DNA from: Euphorbia lathyris
Lineage: Eukaryota > Streptophyta > Magnoliopsida > Malpighiales > Euphorbiaceae
Assembly (NCBI RefSeq): GCF_963576675.1
Contig: NC_088917.1
Coordinates: forward strand, 15,218,001-15,282,000
Direction: 5' to 3'
DNA length: 64,000 nt
Shown: in pieces, positions 1-12,902 of the stretch
Layout of the letters: every line of letters starts with the position of its first letter
How positions within the stretch are numbered: the first letter of the stretch is position 1
Position numbers and translations under genes: made by a program
Notes under the pieces: model-generated
Database searches by the model: none
Seen by the model: the letters and a program-made list of their open reading frames with translations, nothing else
What the model was told of the DNA's origin: nothing

Positions 1-2453
1 GGAGTTAATGCTTTTAATTTTATTATTCATGTTTATATTTTAAGATATTTATATGTATAGTTCTGGCTTTACATTTTAAACATTCAATATTATATTGAAT
101 AGGCTGTAATCAAATTCTAACTCCTCAATGACATTGATGACTTGAGCAACTTGGCTAATCTCCCTCCAACCACTGCCTATTTGGTAATTTTTTTTTTTTT
201 AACAGTTGTCTTGGCTGTGGCTTATTGGAAAGTGAGTGGATTACATGACAAATGCTTAGACACCAAAGAATCGGTTACTACCACATTTTCAGTTTTAATT
301 TATTAAAATAGGAAAGTAATCTAAGAAAATTCAGACTTGTTCCTTTCTCAGAACTAGTTATAATGGAAAAGCCAATTAACTTCGATATTGTAGAATTCAA
401 TGCCTCAAAGTAATCTAAGAAAATTCAGACTTGTTCCTTTCTCAGAACTAGTTATAATGGAAAAGCCAATTAACTTCGATATTGTAGAATTCAATGCCTC
501 AAAGTTATTGCTCATTTCAACTAGAAATTAGAATGTTAAATCATCATATCATAGGGGATTCACGATTTTTTAAACTACTCTTACCTGACTTGTTTCTGTT
601 TCAGAGTCAATTACCATTCCACTATATTGGTTATGCATTCTAAATTCAGTACTGCACTATTCCTGTGCCTTGGTTGCTTTTGGATTAAGTACATGTAATT
701 CTAGTCTGAGATCAATGGGAAAGCTTATGACATTGAAGATCCTTAAACTTTAGCACAGGTTATGCTTCGGGTTTTAACGTTCAATGAGTAGTAACCAAAC
801 GAGGTAAAAGGAAATCACTTTTACTATTTGATTCTCATTAAAAATTAAATATTTATATTGTTCTTAGGTTTGCTCTACAAGAAATGAAATTACATTAAAG
901 AAAATAAAGGACAAAGACACTTGGAGAAATCCGGTGCCTTGATTCTAGGGTTTTATGATGAATGGTGGTGATTGAAGATGAGTTTAATTGGCTGAAGTGT
1001 GGTGCACCATGTGATATACTCTCAAGCTTCTAGAATATACTAAAGATGTGTTTGGACAGAAATATCCTTGATTGCGTGAAATGACCGAAATACCCTTGGT
1101 AGTCCAAGAGTGTTTTTCGGTCAAATAAGAAGCCTAAGTGGCTTGGGTTCATTTTCTTCGTTAGACTTTTGCTCTGCGCTCATCTCTTGCTCTCTCTTCT
1201 TCGAGTTCTTCCTTTCTCTATTCCCAGAAAAATAGCTCTCAGAAACTGTTGTTCATGGTGTTGATCTTCTCAAACTCTAATATACTATTTTTCAAACTGT
1301 GAATAAATTGTCCTTTTAGTATCTGATTTAGAAAATTTGCATTTTAGATGTATGCAGAATCCAAAGGTGCAGCGTGTGATCTAAGAGACATATTGTTAAT
1401 TCAAATCCAAAATGATTCTAGTGATGAAATGCACTTTGATGTATCTTACAACTTGTTAGGCATAATCATAGCATTTAATTAAAATTGAAGAATGTGGAAA
1501 TTTACCATTTACATGCAACAATTTTAAGCAAGAAAGATTGAACAGAGAAACATTTAAATTGTTGCTTTTGGTTGTTAAAATTGGGAGAGTAAGAAGGAAG
1601 GAGTCACTTGTTTTGACTACAAATTAAAAGTAAAGACAATATTCAATCAACAAGCAGAGTTTGATTTTTATCAATAAATTGGGTTTAGAAGATTTAATAG
1701 ATGTTTTATACTTTTCATTTCAAATACACAATTAATATATACTGAAACTTTGATCAATAAAAAAAATAAAAAATTCAAAATGTATGAATTGGAAGAATAG
1801 CCAGAAGACATCATCTTCTTATGAAATTTATAGAGAAAAATATGCTAAAAATGAGATTTTCTGCTTCCCGCAATTGCTAACGCCCTAAGGGGCGTTTGGT
1901 TCGGGGTCTTTAGAAATGGTAATGTGAATATGAGGGTTTTATTTCCTTTGTTTTTGTTTGTTTAAAAAAAAACTCATTCCCTTTACCTATTTTAGATTAT
2001 GGGTTTACCCCACTTTAGGTTAAGCCCATTACCCGAGGCCCTGTAGGGAATTGGATTCCCTTTACCCCATTCCCTTCTCTAAGTATATCCAAACATATAG
2101 GGGAATTAATGCTTATTCATTTCATTTCTTTTAGTTTCCCTTTCTTTATTCATTCCCCTAAATGATTTCTTTTGCTATCATACGACTCTAGAAGAACTGA
2201 TCTTTTATATTTTTGGACCAGAGTTGAAACTGTAAATTAGATATGCAACTGGTTTAGAGTCTGATTTTTCAAGAATAAAAACAGAGTTTCTAGTTCGATT
2301 TTAATGCAAAATGTAGTTTTTGAGATTGCGGACAATGGATTTCTACAAAATAAGGAATAATTCACAGAGAGTGCCGTTATTAGCAAGAAAATAATTAAAT
2401 AAAAAACAATTTTACAGAAAACCAACATATATTACAGTTTATGTTATTTTCAA
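1..2453. other. AT-rich intergenic DNA
   Basis: I see no gene here. The stretch is AT-rich with short homopolymer runs and contains a 94-bp tandem duplication near 313-500. Around 1889-2105 there is a segment starting GGGGCGTTTGGTTC, the style of many plant MITE ends, but I could not match a convincing opposite end. Small open frames such as 2237-2428 are low-complexity and have no recognisable domain. Confidence 0.6.
313..500. repeat. 94-bp tandem duplication
   Basis: Two directly adjacent copies, 313-406 and 407-500, read the same from AAAGTAATCTAAG to CAATGCCTC. No difference was seen by eye, which suggests a recent duplication. There is no coding content. Confidence 0.9.
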
Positions 2454-3039
2454 GGGTTAAGGTGCAAAAAGACCCTTAACGTTATGGGTCAGGAACAATT
2501 TTACCCTTAACGTCTAAAATAGTTCAATTTTACCCCTAACGTTAGAAGCCAAGAGCAATTTTACCCCTAACGTTGATAAATTGGATCAATTTCAGACACT
2601 ATTTATATAACATATATATTTTTGTTCATTATTCTGCACCAAATTGCATAATAATTCGTTCTAAAAAAAGATTTCATGTTTTTTATAATTTAATAATAGA
2701 ATTTGAGATTAATATTTATAAATTCGGTGGATTTTTTTTGCATTTTTTTGTCTAATCCGTACAAAAAAACAGTATATTTTTTTATTTTTTTTTTCACATC
2801 CCACCGAATGTTTGTGATTTTTTACTGATAAAATAACACACGTATGAAGTGTAGATAACAAGATTCATGACCGAGAAGACAGTTTGATGAATTATTTCTC
2901 ACGTTGACCCAATTTATTAATGTTAGGGGTAAAATTGCTCTTGACTTCCAACGTTAGGGGTAAAATTGCACCATTTTAGATGTTAGGGGTAAAATTGCTC
3001 TTGGCCCAAAACGTTAGGGATATTTTTACACCTTAACCC
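2454..3039. mobile_element. Mutator-like MITE with 9-bp target duplication
   Basis: The ends are inverted repeats: GGGTTAAGGTG at the left and CACCTTAACCC-like at the right. The outer ~120 bp on each side are built from three or four copies of a unit containing ACCCCTAACGTT (right side AACGTTAGGGGT). Flanks are TATTTTCAA (2445-2453) and TATCTTCAA (3040-3048), a 9-bp duplication with one mismatch, the size known for Mutator-like elements. The 586-bp element holds no transposase, so it would be non-autonomous. Confidence 0.75.
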
Positions 3040-3048
3040 TATCTTCAA

Positions 3049-3748
3049 TTATAATTTCAAGTTTTTAACAATTACATAATTTTGTTTCAGACTCCTTGTT
3101 ATTTGTAAATAATTCACTAAAACATGTTCATTGTGTAACTTACCCTTTTTTTTTTTATTACACCCTCTATCCTTTTAGGAGTGTGATGGATATGGCTGCT
3201 TTCTTACTATATATTTGAAGTCTTCCCTAGCATCCTCTTTGGGCTGAATGGGCCGAATTTGAACTCATTGATTGATTTTGCTCTGTTGATGCTTCTCCTC
3301 TGTTTAATTCACTAGAAATGTTTACTTGGTTCCTGGAATTAAGTTGTCTGGCCAAACAAACCTTTATTAAGTCTGAGTCGGTGGATTCGGTCGGGATTTG
3401 ATGGATTTAGACCCGAACATACCTTAATTTTAATATGTGATATTACATTACAATTCGTAATTTAGGTTATAAGTGTCTCTAAATATAATTCACGGCAAAT
3501 TAATAAAAATTGAGATATTAATCCGATTGGTTGATTTTTGAACTTTAATTAATAAATTATAATTCGAATTCAAGCAAATTCAATTTTATTCAAAATACAA
3601 GAAATATATCTCGAATAAAATTCATAATAGATTAAAATTATATATTAATTCGATTAAGTCACGCTTTGAATATAATTCAGTATTTTTACCGATTTTTATC
3701 GAAATATGACAAATTAACTTTAAAAACATAATTTTTCCCTAATAAATT
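3049..3748. other. AT-rich intergenic DNA
   Basis: No gene, RNA or element end was recognised. The DNA is very AT-rich and ends where the first fragment of the LTR-element array begins at about 3749. Confidence 0.5.
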
Positions 3749-3841
3749 ATTTTGAAATATAATCTAATTATAAACACATTGGTTTAGGCAAATTTGATCT
3801 AATTATAATCAAAATAGTCCCCGGCAACGGTGCCAAAAACT
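3749..3841 (-). mobile_element. Remnant of internal region with primer-binding site
   Basis: Matches the PBS-proximal end of the internal regions, beginning at ATTTTGAAATATAATC. It includes a primer site at 3818-3835 with one change (GGTGCC in place of GGCGCC on the plus strand). This is the truncated left end of the array. Confidence 0.75.
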
Positions 3842-5452
3842 TGATGCTCGTAAAGTATATAGCAGTTAATAGGACAAGTGTATCCTATCGCAACAAGTAA
3901 TAAAGTGCTAAGCACGAGATCGAACCACAAGGACTATTCGTTACAACTAGCAAATCTACCTAGAATGATCTAATTGTTTAGAGGGTTGGATAAATGTTGG
4001 GTTTTTGAATAACTAACTAATTGAATTAAAAGCAATAAACATAACAAAATAAAGTGAACAATTGATAGGGTAGAAGGTGAATTCATGGATGACACAACCT
4101 AGGCTGAGGAATCCTTTGATTAAATCCTATGTATGGGTTTATGGAGTTCAGATTTGTGTTTTACCAATGATTGAAGGTAATTGCCCTAAGTGAAAGACTA
4201 ATATGATCAGTATTGTCCTTCCTATTCACATGCATTCGGGTGACGGCTTGATTAGGCATATACCCTAGGTCATGCAAAACATTAGGTTTATTGACAATTA
4301 AGGCTAAAGCCGTAGCCCAGCCACAAAGCCTCATTCCTAGTGGTCTCTAGCGAAGTCAGATTTACACAAGTTCGGTATAGACGATTCCGTGGTCAGGTTC
4401 TCATCTATCTATAATCCTATTTAATGTCAGGGTAACAGGCATTAGACACATTATATACATAAACAGGCTAGTTGATCATTATCAATGTTCATTCTAGCAT
4501 AAATCCTGTTCCTAACAATATCTAGGCATTAAGCATGCATAAACTGATCAATCAAAGGTCCTAGATCCCTAATCATACATATTCATATAATCAATTTCAT
4601 CCCCATCCCAAATTGGATGGAGATCAGTTCATAGACAAACTAATCACGATAGGAGGAAATCAAGAATAACGGAAAACATCCACAATAAATTATAAAAGCA
4701 AAAGATAAAAGAGAGAGATAGAAATCTAAAACCCGTTTTGTCTGATTCGATTATAAAAATAGAAGATGAAGAGCTTCTCCCATCAATCGTTCTTGAAAGC
4801 AAAGACAAAATAGAAAATAAACCTAACCTAGAAAGTAGGAAATCTAATCTAAAACCTAAAAATCTACATAATGGACGAGAGAAAGCCCTAGCGGCTCTCT
4901 AATTTATTCAATGGCTAATCCCCCTCTGAAAGATTAGGATTAGCTCCCTATTTATAGAGTTAGGAAGGAAACCCTAATGCCTCAGGGGTAAAAATGGCAT
5001 TTACAAAGTGTTAAATGGGCTTTTAGGGCCTTGATCCGCGAATTTCAGCACCGCCTCGTCTCGTCGAGACAAGGCCTGTCTCGACGAGACGAGGGCCTGT
5101 CTCGACGAGACAGGTGATGTCTCGCCGAGACAGGTCCTATTTGAGGAACTGTGGCTCCGGCTTTTATCTGTTTAGGTCCATGGGCTTCCGAAAAGTGCTC
5201 TAATGGTCCCTGACGAATCCCAAAAGTGCTCTGATGGTCCCTGAATGATCCGAAAATGCTCCAATAGGCTTGGGTCTGGTTCGGAAATGCACGAAAGGTC
5301 CCTGAAAATCCCTAAAAACACCGAAAATACCATAAATAAAGGAAATTACTAATTTTAACTAAAAAGTAATAAAACGATACTGAAATTAAATAGAAACAAA
5401 GGGAAAACAAACTAAATTAATCCTAAAAACCCTATATTAATGGGAGCTATCA
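3842..5452 (-). repeat. LTR copy 1 of the array (1,611 bp)
   Basis: Runs from TGATGCTCG to GGGAGCTATCA in plus orientation. In minus orientation it opens TGATAGCTCCC and ends GAGCATCA. A minus-strand TATAAATA lies at 4956-4949 and is a plausible LTR promoter. At about 5055-5142 there is a cluster of TCTCGACGAGAC palindromes. Near the 3' end (minus) is a block around TTTATTACTTG that also occurs in the other tRNA-Asp-primed LTRs in this window. Confidence 0.85.
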
Positions 5453-7566
5453 ACCTCCCCACACTTGAATCTTGCTTGTCCCCAAGCAAGACAGAATTTA
5501 AAACAGAGAAAAATCAACAAATAGCTCCCTTACAAAAACAAGAATCTTCTACACTTTATTATTCACAACAGTTCAGACTACTCATTTTGCAATTAAAAAC
5601 ATAATGAACCTCAGACGAGTCTCCAAAACTGATTAATTGGTTTTATCAATCAACACTTCATGAAAACGAAAGAAGAGAACTAAAATTGATAGCTCACAAG
5701 TGGTCACTCTAACGCTCAAGTGTTTGGGTGAATTTTTTTTTTGTAAACGCTCTACATTTAATTGCACAAAGTGGTCACGTTGGGATTGCATCATCCATCC
5801 GGTCAAAATTAATGCATTAAAATTAAACAAAATCATAGGTCTTTAAAGGGTTGTAACATTGGCTAAGGGTTGGGGTAGGAAAAAGAGAATTTATAGGCAA
5901 AAAGTTAATGACTCAAATAGTTAAAATTTTTGCAAAAAGGACAAATTTTCAGCATTAGGGAGCTATAAACCACCTCCCCACACTTAAAATTTTGCTTGTC
6001 CTCAAGCAAGTCGAAATCCAAAAGGGACACATTTTTCGCTATGTAAAAGAAGGTTTAAGCTCAAGGTTGTGTTTGTGAATCAGTGAAGTATTCGGGAAGC
6101 AACTAAAAATATAAACACGTCTTTTATCCTTTCCTCTATTTTATTGTTTTTTTTTTATTGATTTTTTTTTCTTTGAATAGAGGGGAAAAAAGAGTGAAAT
6201 TCAATTGGGTAAAGGTTGCTTCATCTATTAAAATACAACCTTTTAATGATTGCTAGCGAGAATTTGAAGGATAAGAAGGCTAAGGTTACTAAATTGAGTC
6301 AATTAACTTGGGTGAGAAAGGATATTTAAGAAGGCTAAGGTTTGTAACAGGGTTGATCAAAGAAAGGGGTAAAAGGCTCAAAGGGGCTTATCTAGTGGAA
6401 TTGTTAAGGGATTTTGGCTAAACAAAGAAATAGGCTAAATTTCACAAAGGGCTATACCTAGGTTGCCTAATCATTAAGTTTAATAGAAACAAAAAATTCA
6501 ACCAGTATTGGATGCAATTCCTATGAGCACAAAGACAATAAATGTAATCCCACACCTAAGAGATCAATTGTTCCTAATCATGAGTCTAAAAATATTGATC
6601 TTTCTGGCTCTAACTCACAATTCAAGGGTTATTGGTATCAATCCTAGCCTCAACTAACGTTCCGTTCCATGTCAATTTTAGGCAAATAATACTCTTTGGA
6701 GACTCAAACGTTTTTCAAGATTTTTCGCATGCATAAATTTCATTTAGAATGTGCAAATTTTTAAGCGCATTGTCAACTGTATTGCGGGATAGCTAAATGT
6801 ATCAAATTCAACTGCCTAAGATTCTGTTTATTCCTAGAATTAAAAAGCAAACAAAAACAAAAAGCATAAAATCCTAAAATTAAAACTAAAACATGAAACC
6901 TAATATAGAAAAACAAAAAGAAATTAAAAACATTCAAATGGCAGAATCAAAAATCGCCATATCCTAGTATTTCATCCTCACACTTACAACATGCATTTAC
7001 TTCCTTTATTACATAAAAGTAAAACATAAAGTGCAGAAAAGAAATAGGATAGAAAAACTCCCTCAGGGGTGGCTTGTCAATCCAACCCTGAATTTCCGAT
7101 GCTAAATTTTCAATCCAAGCTGCAGTCCTGAAAATCAAACCGGTGTCGGTGAGTATTCCGATTAGACGGTTCTGCCAATAGAAAAAAAAGAAAACAAACA
7201 TAAGAATAAAGAAAGCAACAGAAAAGAAAAAGAAAAAAAACGTTTAATTTTTTTTTTAATTTTTATATACAAATCTAAACAATTGTTTCAACCTATTCAA
7301 TTTACACAGATTATAAACGAAATAGTCCCTGGCAACACTTGATGGTGTTGTTGTCGGGTATTTCGAAATATAATCTAATTATAAATAAAATAGTTCCAAG
7401 CAAATTTAATCTAATTATAATCAAAATAGTCCCCGGCAACGGCGCCAAAAACTTGATGGTGTTGTTGTCGGGTATTTTGAAATATAATCTAATTATAAAC
7501 ACATTGGTCTAGGCAAATTTGATCTAATTATAATCAAAATAGTCCCCGGCAACGGCGCCAGAAACT
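5453..7566 (-). mobile_element. Internal region 1, non-coding (2,114 bp)
   Basis: Lies between the polypurine tract (plus strand ACCTCCCCACACTT from 5453) and the primer site (7543-7560). It has only short open frames and no gag, protease or polymerase motif. A second CCTCCCCACACTT plus hairpin (CTTG...CAAG) near 5972-6008, followed on the minus strand by TTATAGCTCCC, looks like a decayed copy of the PPT/LTR junction. It carries A-rich and T-rich runs. The primer site lies in a triplicated segment at the right end. Confidence 0.75.
7326..7560 (-). repeat. Triplicated primer-binding-site segment
   Basis: The plus-strand complement of the tRNA-Asp primer site occurs three times in direct order: a shortened TCCCTGGCAACACTTGATGG at 7326, a full copy at 7430-7447, and the functional-position copy at 7543-7560, six bases before the LTR. 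Spacings are 104 and 113 bp. The same arrangement recurs in the next units (full copies at 11155 and 11268, and at 14906-14923 and 15019-15036, the last with a C-to-A change). Confidence 0.85.
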
Positions 7567-9177
7567 TGATGCTCGTAAAGTATATAGTAGTTAATAGGAC
7601 AAGTGTATCCTATCGCAACAAGTAATAAAGTGCTAAGCACGAGATCGAACCACAAGGACTATTCGTTACAACTAGCAAATCTACCTAGAATGATCTAATT
7701 GTTTAGAGGGTTGGATAAATGTTGGGTTTTTGAATAACTAACTAATTGAATTAAAAGCAATAAACATAACAAAATAAAGTGAACAATTGATAGGGTAGAA
7801 GGTGAATTCATGGATGACACAACCTAGGCTGAGGAATCCTTTGATTAAATCCTATGTATGGGTTTATGGAGTTCAGATTTGTGTTTTACCAATGATTGAA
7901 GGTAATTGCCCTAAGTGAAAGACTAATATGATCAGTATTGTCCTTCCTATTCACATGCATTCGGGTGACGGCTTGATTAGGCATATACCCTAGGTCATGC
8001 AAAGCATTAGGTTTATTGACAATTAAGGCTAAAGCCGTAGCCCAGCCACAAAGCCTCATTCCTAGTGGTCTCTAGCGAAGTCAGATTTACACAAGTTCGG
8101 TATAGACGATTCCGTGGTCAGGTTCTCATCTATCTATAATCCTATTTAATGTCAGGGTAACAGGCATTAGACACATTATATACATAAACAGGCTAGTTGA
8201 TCATTATCAATGTTCATTCTAGCATAAATCCTGTTCCTAACAATATCTAGGCATTAAGCATGCATAAACTGATCAATCAAAGGTCCTAGATCCCTAATCA
8301 TACATATTCATATAATCAATTTCATCCCCATCCCAAATTGGATGGAGATCAGTTCATAGACAAACTAATCACGATAGGAGGAAATCAAGAATAACGGAAA
8401 ACATCCACAATAAATTATAAAAGCAAAAGATAAAAGAGAGAGATAGAAATCTAAAACCCGTTTTGTCTGATTCGATTATAAAAATAGAAGATGAAGAGCT
8501 TCTCCCATCAATCGTTCTTGAAAGCAAAGACAAAATAGAAAATAAACCTAACCTAGAAAGTAGGAAATCTAATCTAAAACCTAAAAATCTACATAATGGA
8601 CGAGAGAAAGCCCTAGCGGCTCTCTAATTTATTCAATGGCTAATCCCCCTCTGAAAGATTAGGATTAGCTCCCTATTTATAGAGTTAGGAAGGAAACCCT
8701 AATGCCTCAGGGGTAAAAATGGCATTTACAAAGTGTTAAATGGGCTTTTAGGGCCTTGATCCGCGAATTTCAGCACCGCCTCGTCTCGTCGAGACAAGGC
8801 CTGTCTCGACGAGACGAGGGCCTGTCTCGACGAGACAGGTGATGTCTCGCCGAGACAGGTCCTATTTGAGGAACTGTGGCTCCGGCTTTTATCTGTTTAG
8901 GTCCATGGGCTTCCGAAAAGTGCTCTAATGGTCCCTGACGAATCCCAAAAGTGCTCTGATGGTCCCTGAATGATCCGAAAATGCTCCAATAGGCTTGGGT
9001 CTGGTTCGGAAATGCACGAAAGGTCCCTGAAAATCCCTAAAAACACCGAAAATACCATAAATAAAGGAAATTACTAATTTTAACTAAAAAGTAATAAAAC
9101 GATACTGAAATTAAATAGAAACAAAGGGAAAACAAACTAAATTAATCCTAAAAACCCTATATTAATGGGAGCTATCA
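7567..9177 (-). repeat. LTR copy 2 of the array (1,611 bp)
   Basis: Same boundaries and internal marks as LTR 1. It is nearly identical to LTR 1; a visible difference is GCAAAGCATT where LTR 1 has GCAAAACATT. Confidence 0.85.
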
Positions 9178-11291
9178 ACCTCCCCACACTTGAATCTTGC
9201 TTGTCCCCAAGCAAGACAGAATTTAAAACAGAGAAAAATCAACAAATAGCTCCCTTACAAAAACAAGAATCTTCTACACTTTATTATTCACAACAGTTCA
9301 GACTACTCATTTTGCAATTAAAAACATAATGAACCTCAGACGAGTCTCCAAAACTGATTAATTGGTTTTATCAATCAACACTTCATGAAAACGAAAGAAG
9401 AGAACTAAAATTGATAGCTCACAAGTGGTCACTCTAACGCTCAAGTGTTTGGGTGAATTTTTTTTTTGTAAACGCTCTACATTTAATTGCACAAAGTGGT
9501 CACGTTGGGATTGCATCATCCATCCGGTCAAAATTAATGCATTAAAATTAAACAAAATCATAGGTCTTTAAAGGGTTGTAACATTGGCTAAGGGTTGGGG
9601 TAGGAAAAAGAGAATTTATAGGCAAAAAGTTAATGACTCAAATAGTTAAAATTTTTGCAAAAAGGACAAATTTTCAGCATTAGGGAGCTATAAACCACCT
9701 CCCCACACTTAAAATTTTGCTTGTCCTCAAGCAAGTCGAAATCCAAAAGGGACACATTTTTCGCTATGTAAAAGAAGGTTTAAGCTCAAGGTTGTGTTTG
9801 TGAATCAGTGAAGTATTCGGGAAGCAACTAAAAATATAAACACGTCTTTTATCCTTTCCTCTATTTTATTGTTTTTTTTTTATTGATTTTTTTTTCTTTG
9901 AATAGAGGGGAAAAAAGAGTGAAATTCAATTGGGTAAAGGTTGCTTCATCTATTAAAATACAACCTTTTAATGATTGCTAGCGAGAATTTGAAGGATAAG
10001 AAGGCTAAGGTTACTAAATTGAGTCAATTAACTTGGGTGAGAAAGGATATTTAAGAAGGCTAAGGTTTGTAACAGGGTTGATCAAAGAAAGGGGTAAAAG
10101 GCTCAAAGGGGCTTATCTAGTGGAATTGTTAAGGGATTTTGGCTAAACAAAGAAATAGGCTAAATTTCACAAAGGGCTATACCTAGGTTGCCTAATCATT
10201 AAGTTTAATAGAAACAAAAAATTCAACCAGTATTGGATGCAATTCCTATGAGCACAAAGACAATAAATGTAATCCCACACCTAAGAGATCAATTGTTCCT
10301 AATCATGAGTCTAAAAATATTGATCTTTCTGGCTCTAACTCACAATTCAAGGGTTATTGGTATCAATCCTAGCCTCAACTAACGTTCCGTTCCATGTCAA
10401 TTTTAGGCAAATAATACTCTTTGGAGACTCAAACGTTTTTCAAGATTTTTCGCATGCATAAATTTCATTTAGAATGTGCAAATTTTTAAGCGCATTGTCA
10501 ACTGTATTGCGGGATAGCTAAATGTATCAAATTCAACTGCCTAAGATTCTGTTTATTCCTAGAATTAAAAAGCAAACAAAAACAAAAAGCATAAAATCCT
10601 AAAATTAAAACTAAAACATGAAACCTAATATAGAAAAACAAAAAGAAATTAAAAACATTCAAATGGCAGAATCAAAAATCGCCATATCCTAGTATTTCAT
10701 CCTCACACTTACAACATGCATTTACTTCCTTTATTACATAAAAGTAAAACATAAAGTGCAGAAAAGAAATAGGATAGAAAAACTCCCTCAGGGGTGGCTT
10801 GTCAATCCAACCCTGAATTTCCGATGCTAAATTTTCAATCCAAGCTGCAGTCCTGAAAATCAAACCGGTGTCGGTGAGTATTCCGATTAGACGGTTCTGC
10901 CAATAGAAAAAAAAGAAAACAAACATAAGAATAAAGAAAGCAACAGAAAAGAAAAAGAAAAAAAACGTTTAATTTTTTTTTTAATTTTTATATACAAATC
11001 TAAACAATTGTTTCAACCTATTCAATTTACACAGATTATAAACGAAATAGTCCCTGACAACACTTGATGGTGTTGTTGTCGGGTATTTCGAAATATAATC
11101 TAATTATAAATAAAATAGTTCCAAGCAAATTTAATCTAATTATAATCAAAATAGTCCCCGGCAACGGCGCCAAAAACTTGATGGTGTTGTTGTCGGGTAT
11201 TTTGAAATATAATCTAATTATAAACACATTGGTCTAGGCAAATTTGATCTAATTATAATCAAAATAGTCCCCGGCAACGGCGCCAGAAACT
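9178..11291 (-). mobile_element. Internal region 2, non-coding (2,114 bp)
   Basis: Same length as internal region 1 and almost the same sequence (for example CCCTGACAAC near 11051 for CCCTGGCAAC). The PPT, decayed second PPT, A/T-rich tracts and triplicated primer-site segment are all present. There is no coding content. Confidence 0.75.
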
Positions 11292-12902
11292 TGATGCTCG
11301 TAAAGTATATAGTAGTTAATAGGACAAGTGTATCCTATCGCAACAAGTAATAAAGTGCTAAGCACGAGATCGAACCACAAGGACTATTCGTTACAACTAG
11401 CAAATCTACCTAGAATGATCTAATTGTTTAGAGGGTTGGATAAATGTTGGGTTTTTGAATAACTAACTAATTGAATTAAAAGCAATAAACATAACAAAAT
11501 AAAGTGAACAATTGATAGGGTAGAAGGTGAATTCATGGATGACACAACCTAGGCTGAGGAATCCTTTGATTAAATCCTATGTATGGGTTTATGGAGTTCA
11601 GATTTGTGTTTTACCAATGATTGAAGGTAATTGCCCTAAGTGAAAGACTAATATGATCAGTATTGTCCTTCCTATTCACATGCATTCGGGTGACGGCTTG
11701 ATTAGGCATATACCCTAGGTCATGCAAAGCATTAGGTTTATTGACAATTAAGGCTAAAGCCGTAGCCCAGCCACAAAGCCTCATTCCTAGTGGTCTCTAG
11801 CGAAGTCAGATTTACACAAGTTCGGTATAGACGATTCCGTGGTCAGGTTCTCATCTATCTATAATCCTATTTAATGTCAGGGTAACAGGTATTAGGCACA
11901 TTATATACATAAACAGGCTAGTTGATCATTATCAATGTTCATTCTAGCATAAATCCTGTTCCTAACAATATCTAGGCATTAAGCATGCATAAACTGATCA
12001 ATCAAAGGTCCTAGATCCCTAATCATACATATTCATATAATCAATTTCATCCCCATCCCAAATTGGATGGAGATCAGTTCATAGACAAACTAATCATGAT
12101 AGGAGGAAATCAAGAATAACGGAAAACATCCATAATAAATTATAAAAGCAAAAGATAAAAGAGAGAGATAGAAATCTAAAACCCGCTTTGTCTGATTCGA
12201 TTATAAAAATAGAAGATGAAGAGCTTCTCCCATCAATCGTTCTTGAAAGCAAAGACAAAATAGAAAATAAACCTAACCTAGAAAGTAGGAAACCTAATCT
12301 AAAACCTAAAAATCTACATAATGGAGGAGAGAAAGCCCTAGCGGCTCTCTGATTTATTCAATGGCTAATCCCCCTCTGAAAGATTAGGATTAGCTCCCTA
12401 TTTATAGAGTTAGGAAGGAAACCCTAATGCCTCAGGGGTAAAAATGGCATTTACAAAGTGTTAAATGGGCTTTTAGGGCCTTGATCCGCGAATTTCAGCA
12501 CCGCCTCGTCTCGTCGAGACAAGGCCTGTCTCGACGAGACGAGGGCCTGTCTCGACGAGACAGGTGATGTCTCGCCGAGACAGGTCCTATTTGAGGAACT
12601 GTGGCTCCGGCTTTTATCTGTTTAGGTCCATGGGCTTCCGAAAAGTGCTCTAATGGTCCCTGACGAATCCCAAAAGTGCTCTGATGGTCCCTGAATGATC
12701 CGGAAATGCTCCAATAGGCTTGGGTCTGGTTCGGAAATGCACGAAAGGTCCCTGAAAATCCCTGAAAACACCGAAAATACCATAAATAAAGGAAATTACT
12801 AATTTTAACTAAAAAGTAATAAAACGATACTGAAATTAAATAGAAACAAAGGGAAAACAAACTAAATTAATCCTAAAAACGCTATATAAATGGGAGCTAT
12901 CA
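11292..12902 (-). repeat. LTR copy 3 of the array (1,611 bp)
   Basis: Same length as the others but with variants shared with LTR 4, such as ACCCGCTTTG near 12181 and ATGGAGGAGAG near 12320, where LTRs 1 and 2 have ACCCGTTTTG and ATGGACGAGAG. Confidence 0.85.

Noticed and set aside
1889..2105. MITE starting GGGGCGTTTGGTTC
   Set aside because: The only candidate opposite end (CCAAACATATAGGGG) pairs poorly and no target duplication was found.
5633..7502. Recurrent open frames of 63-122 codons in each array unit
   Set aside because: They recur only because the DNA is duplicated, contain A/T-tract residues and hairpin sequence, and match no retrotransposon domain. The element is best read as non-coding.
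12495..12860. 121-codon minus frame in LTRs 3 and 4
   Set aside because: It spans the GC-rich palindromes and LTR sequence, is closed in LTRs 1 and 2 by a single change, and has no domain.
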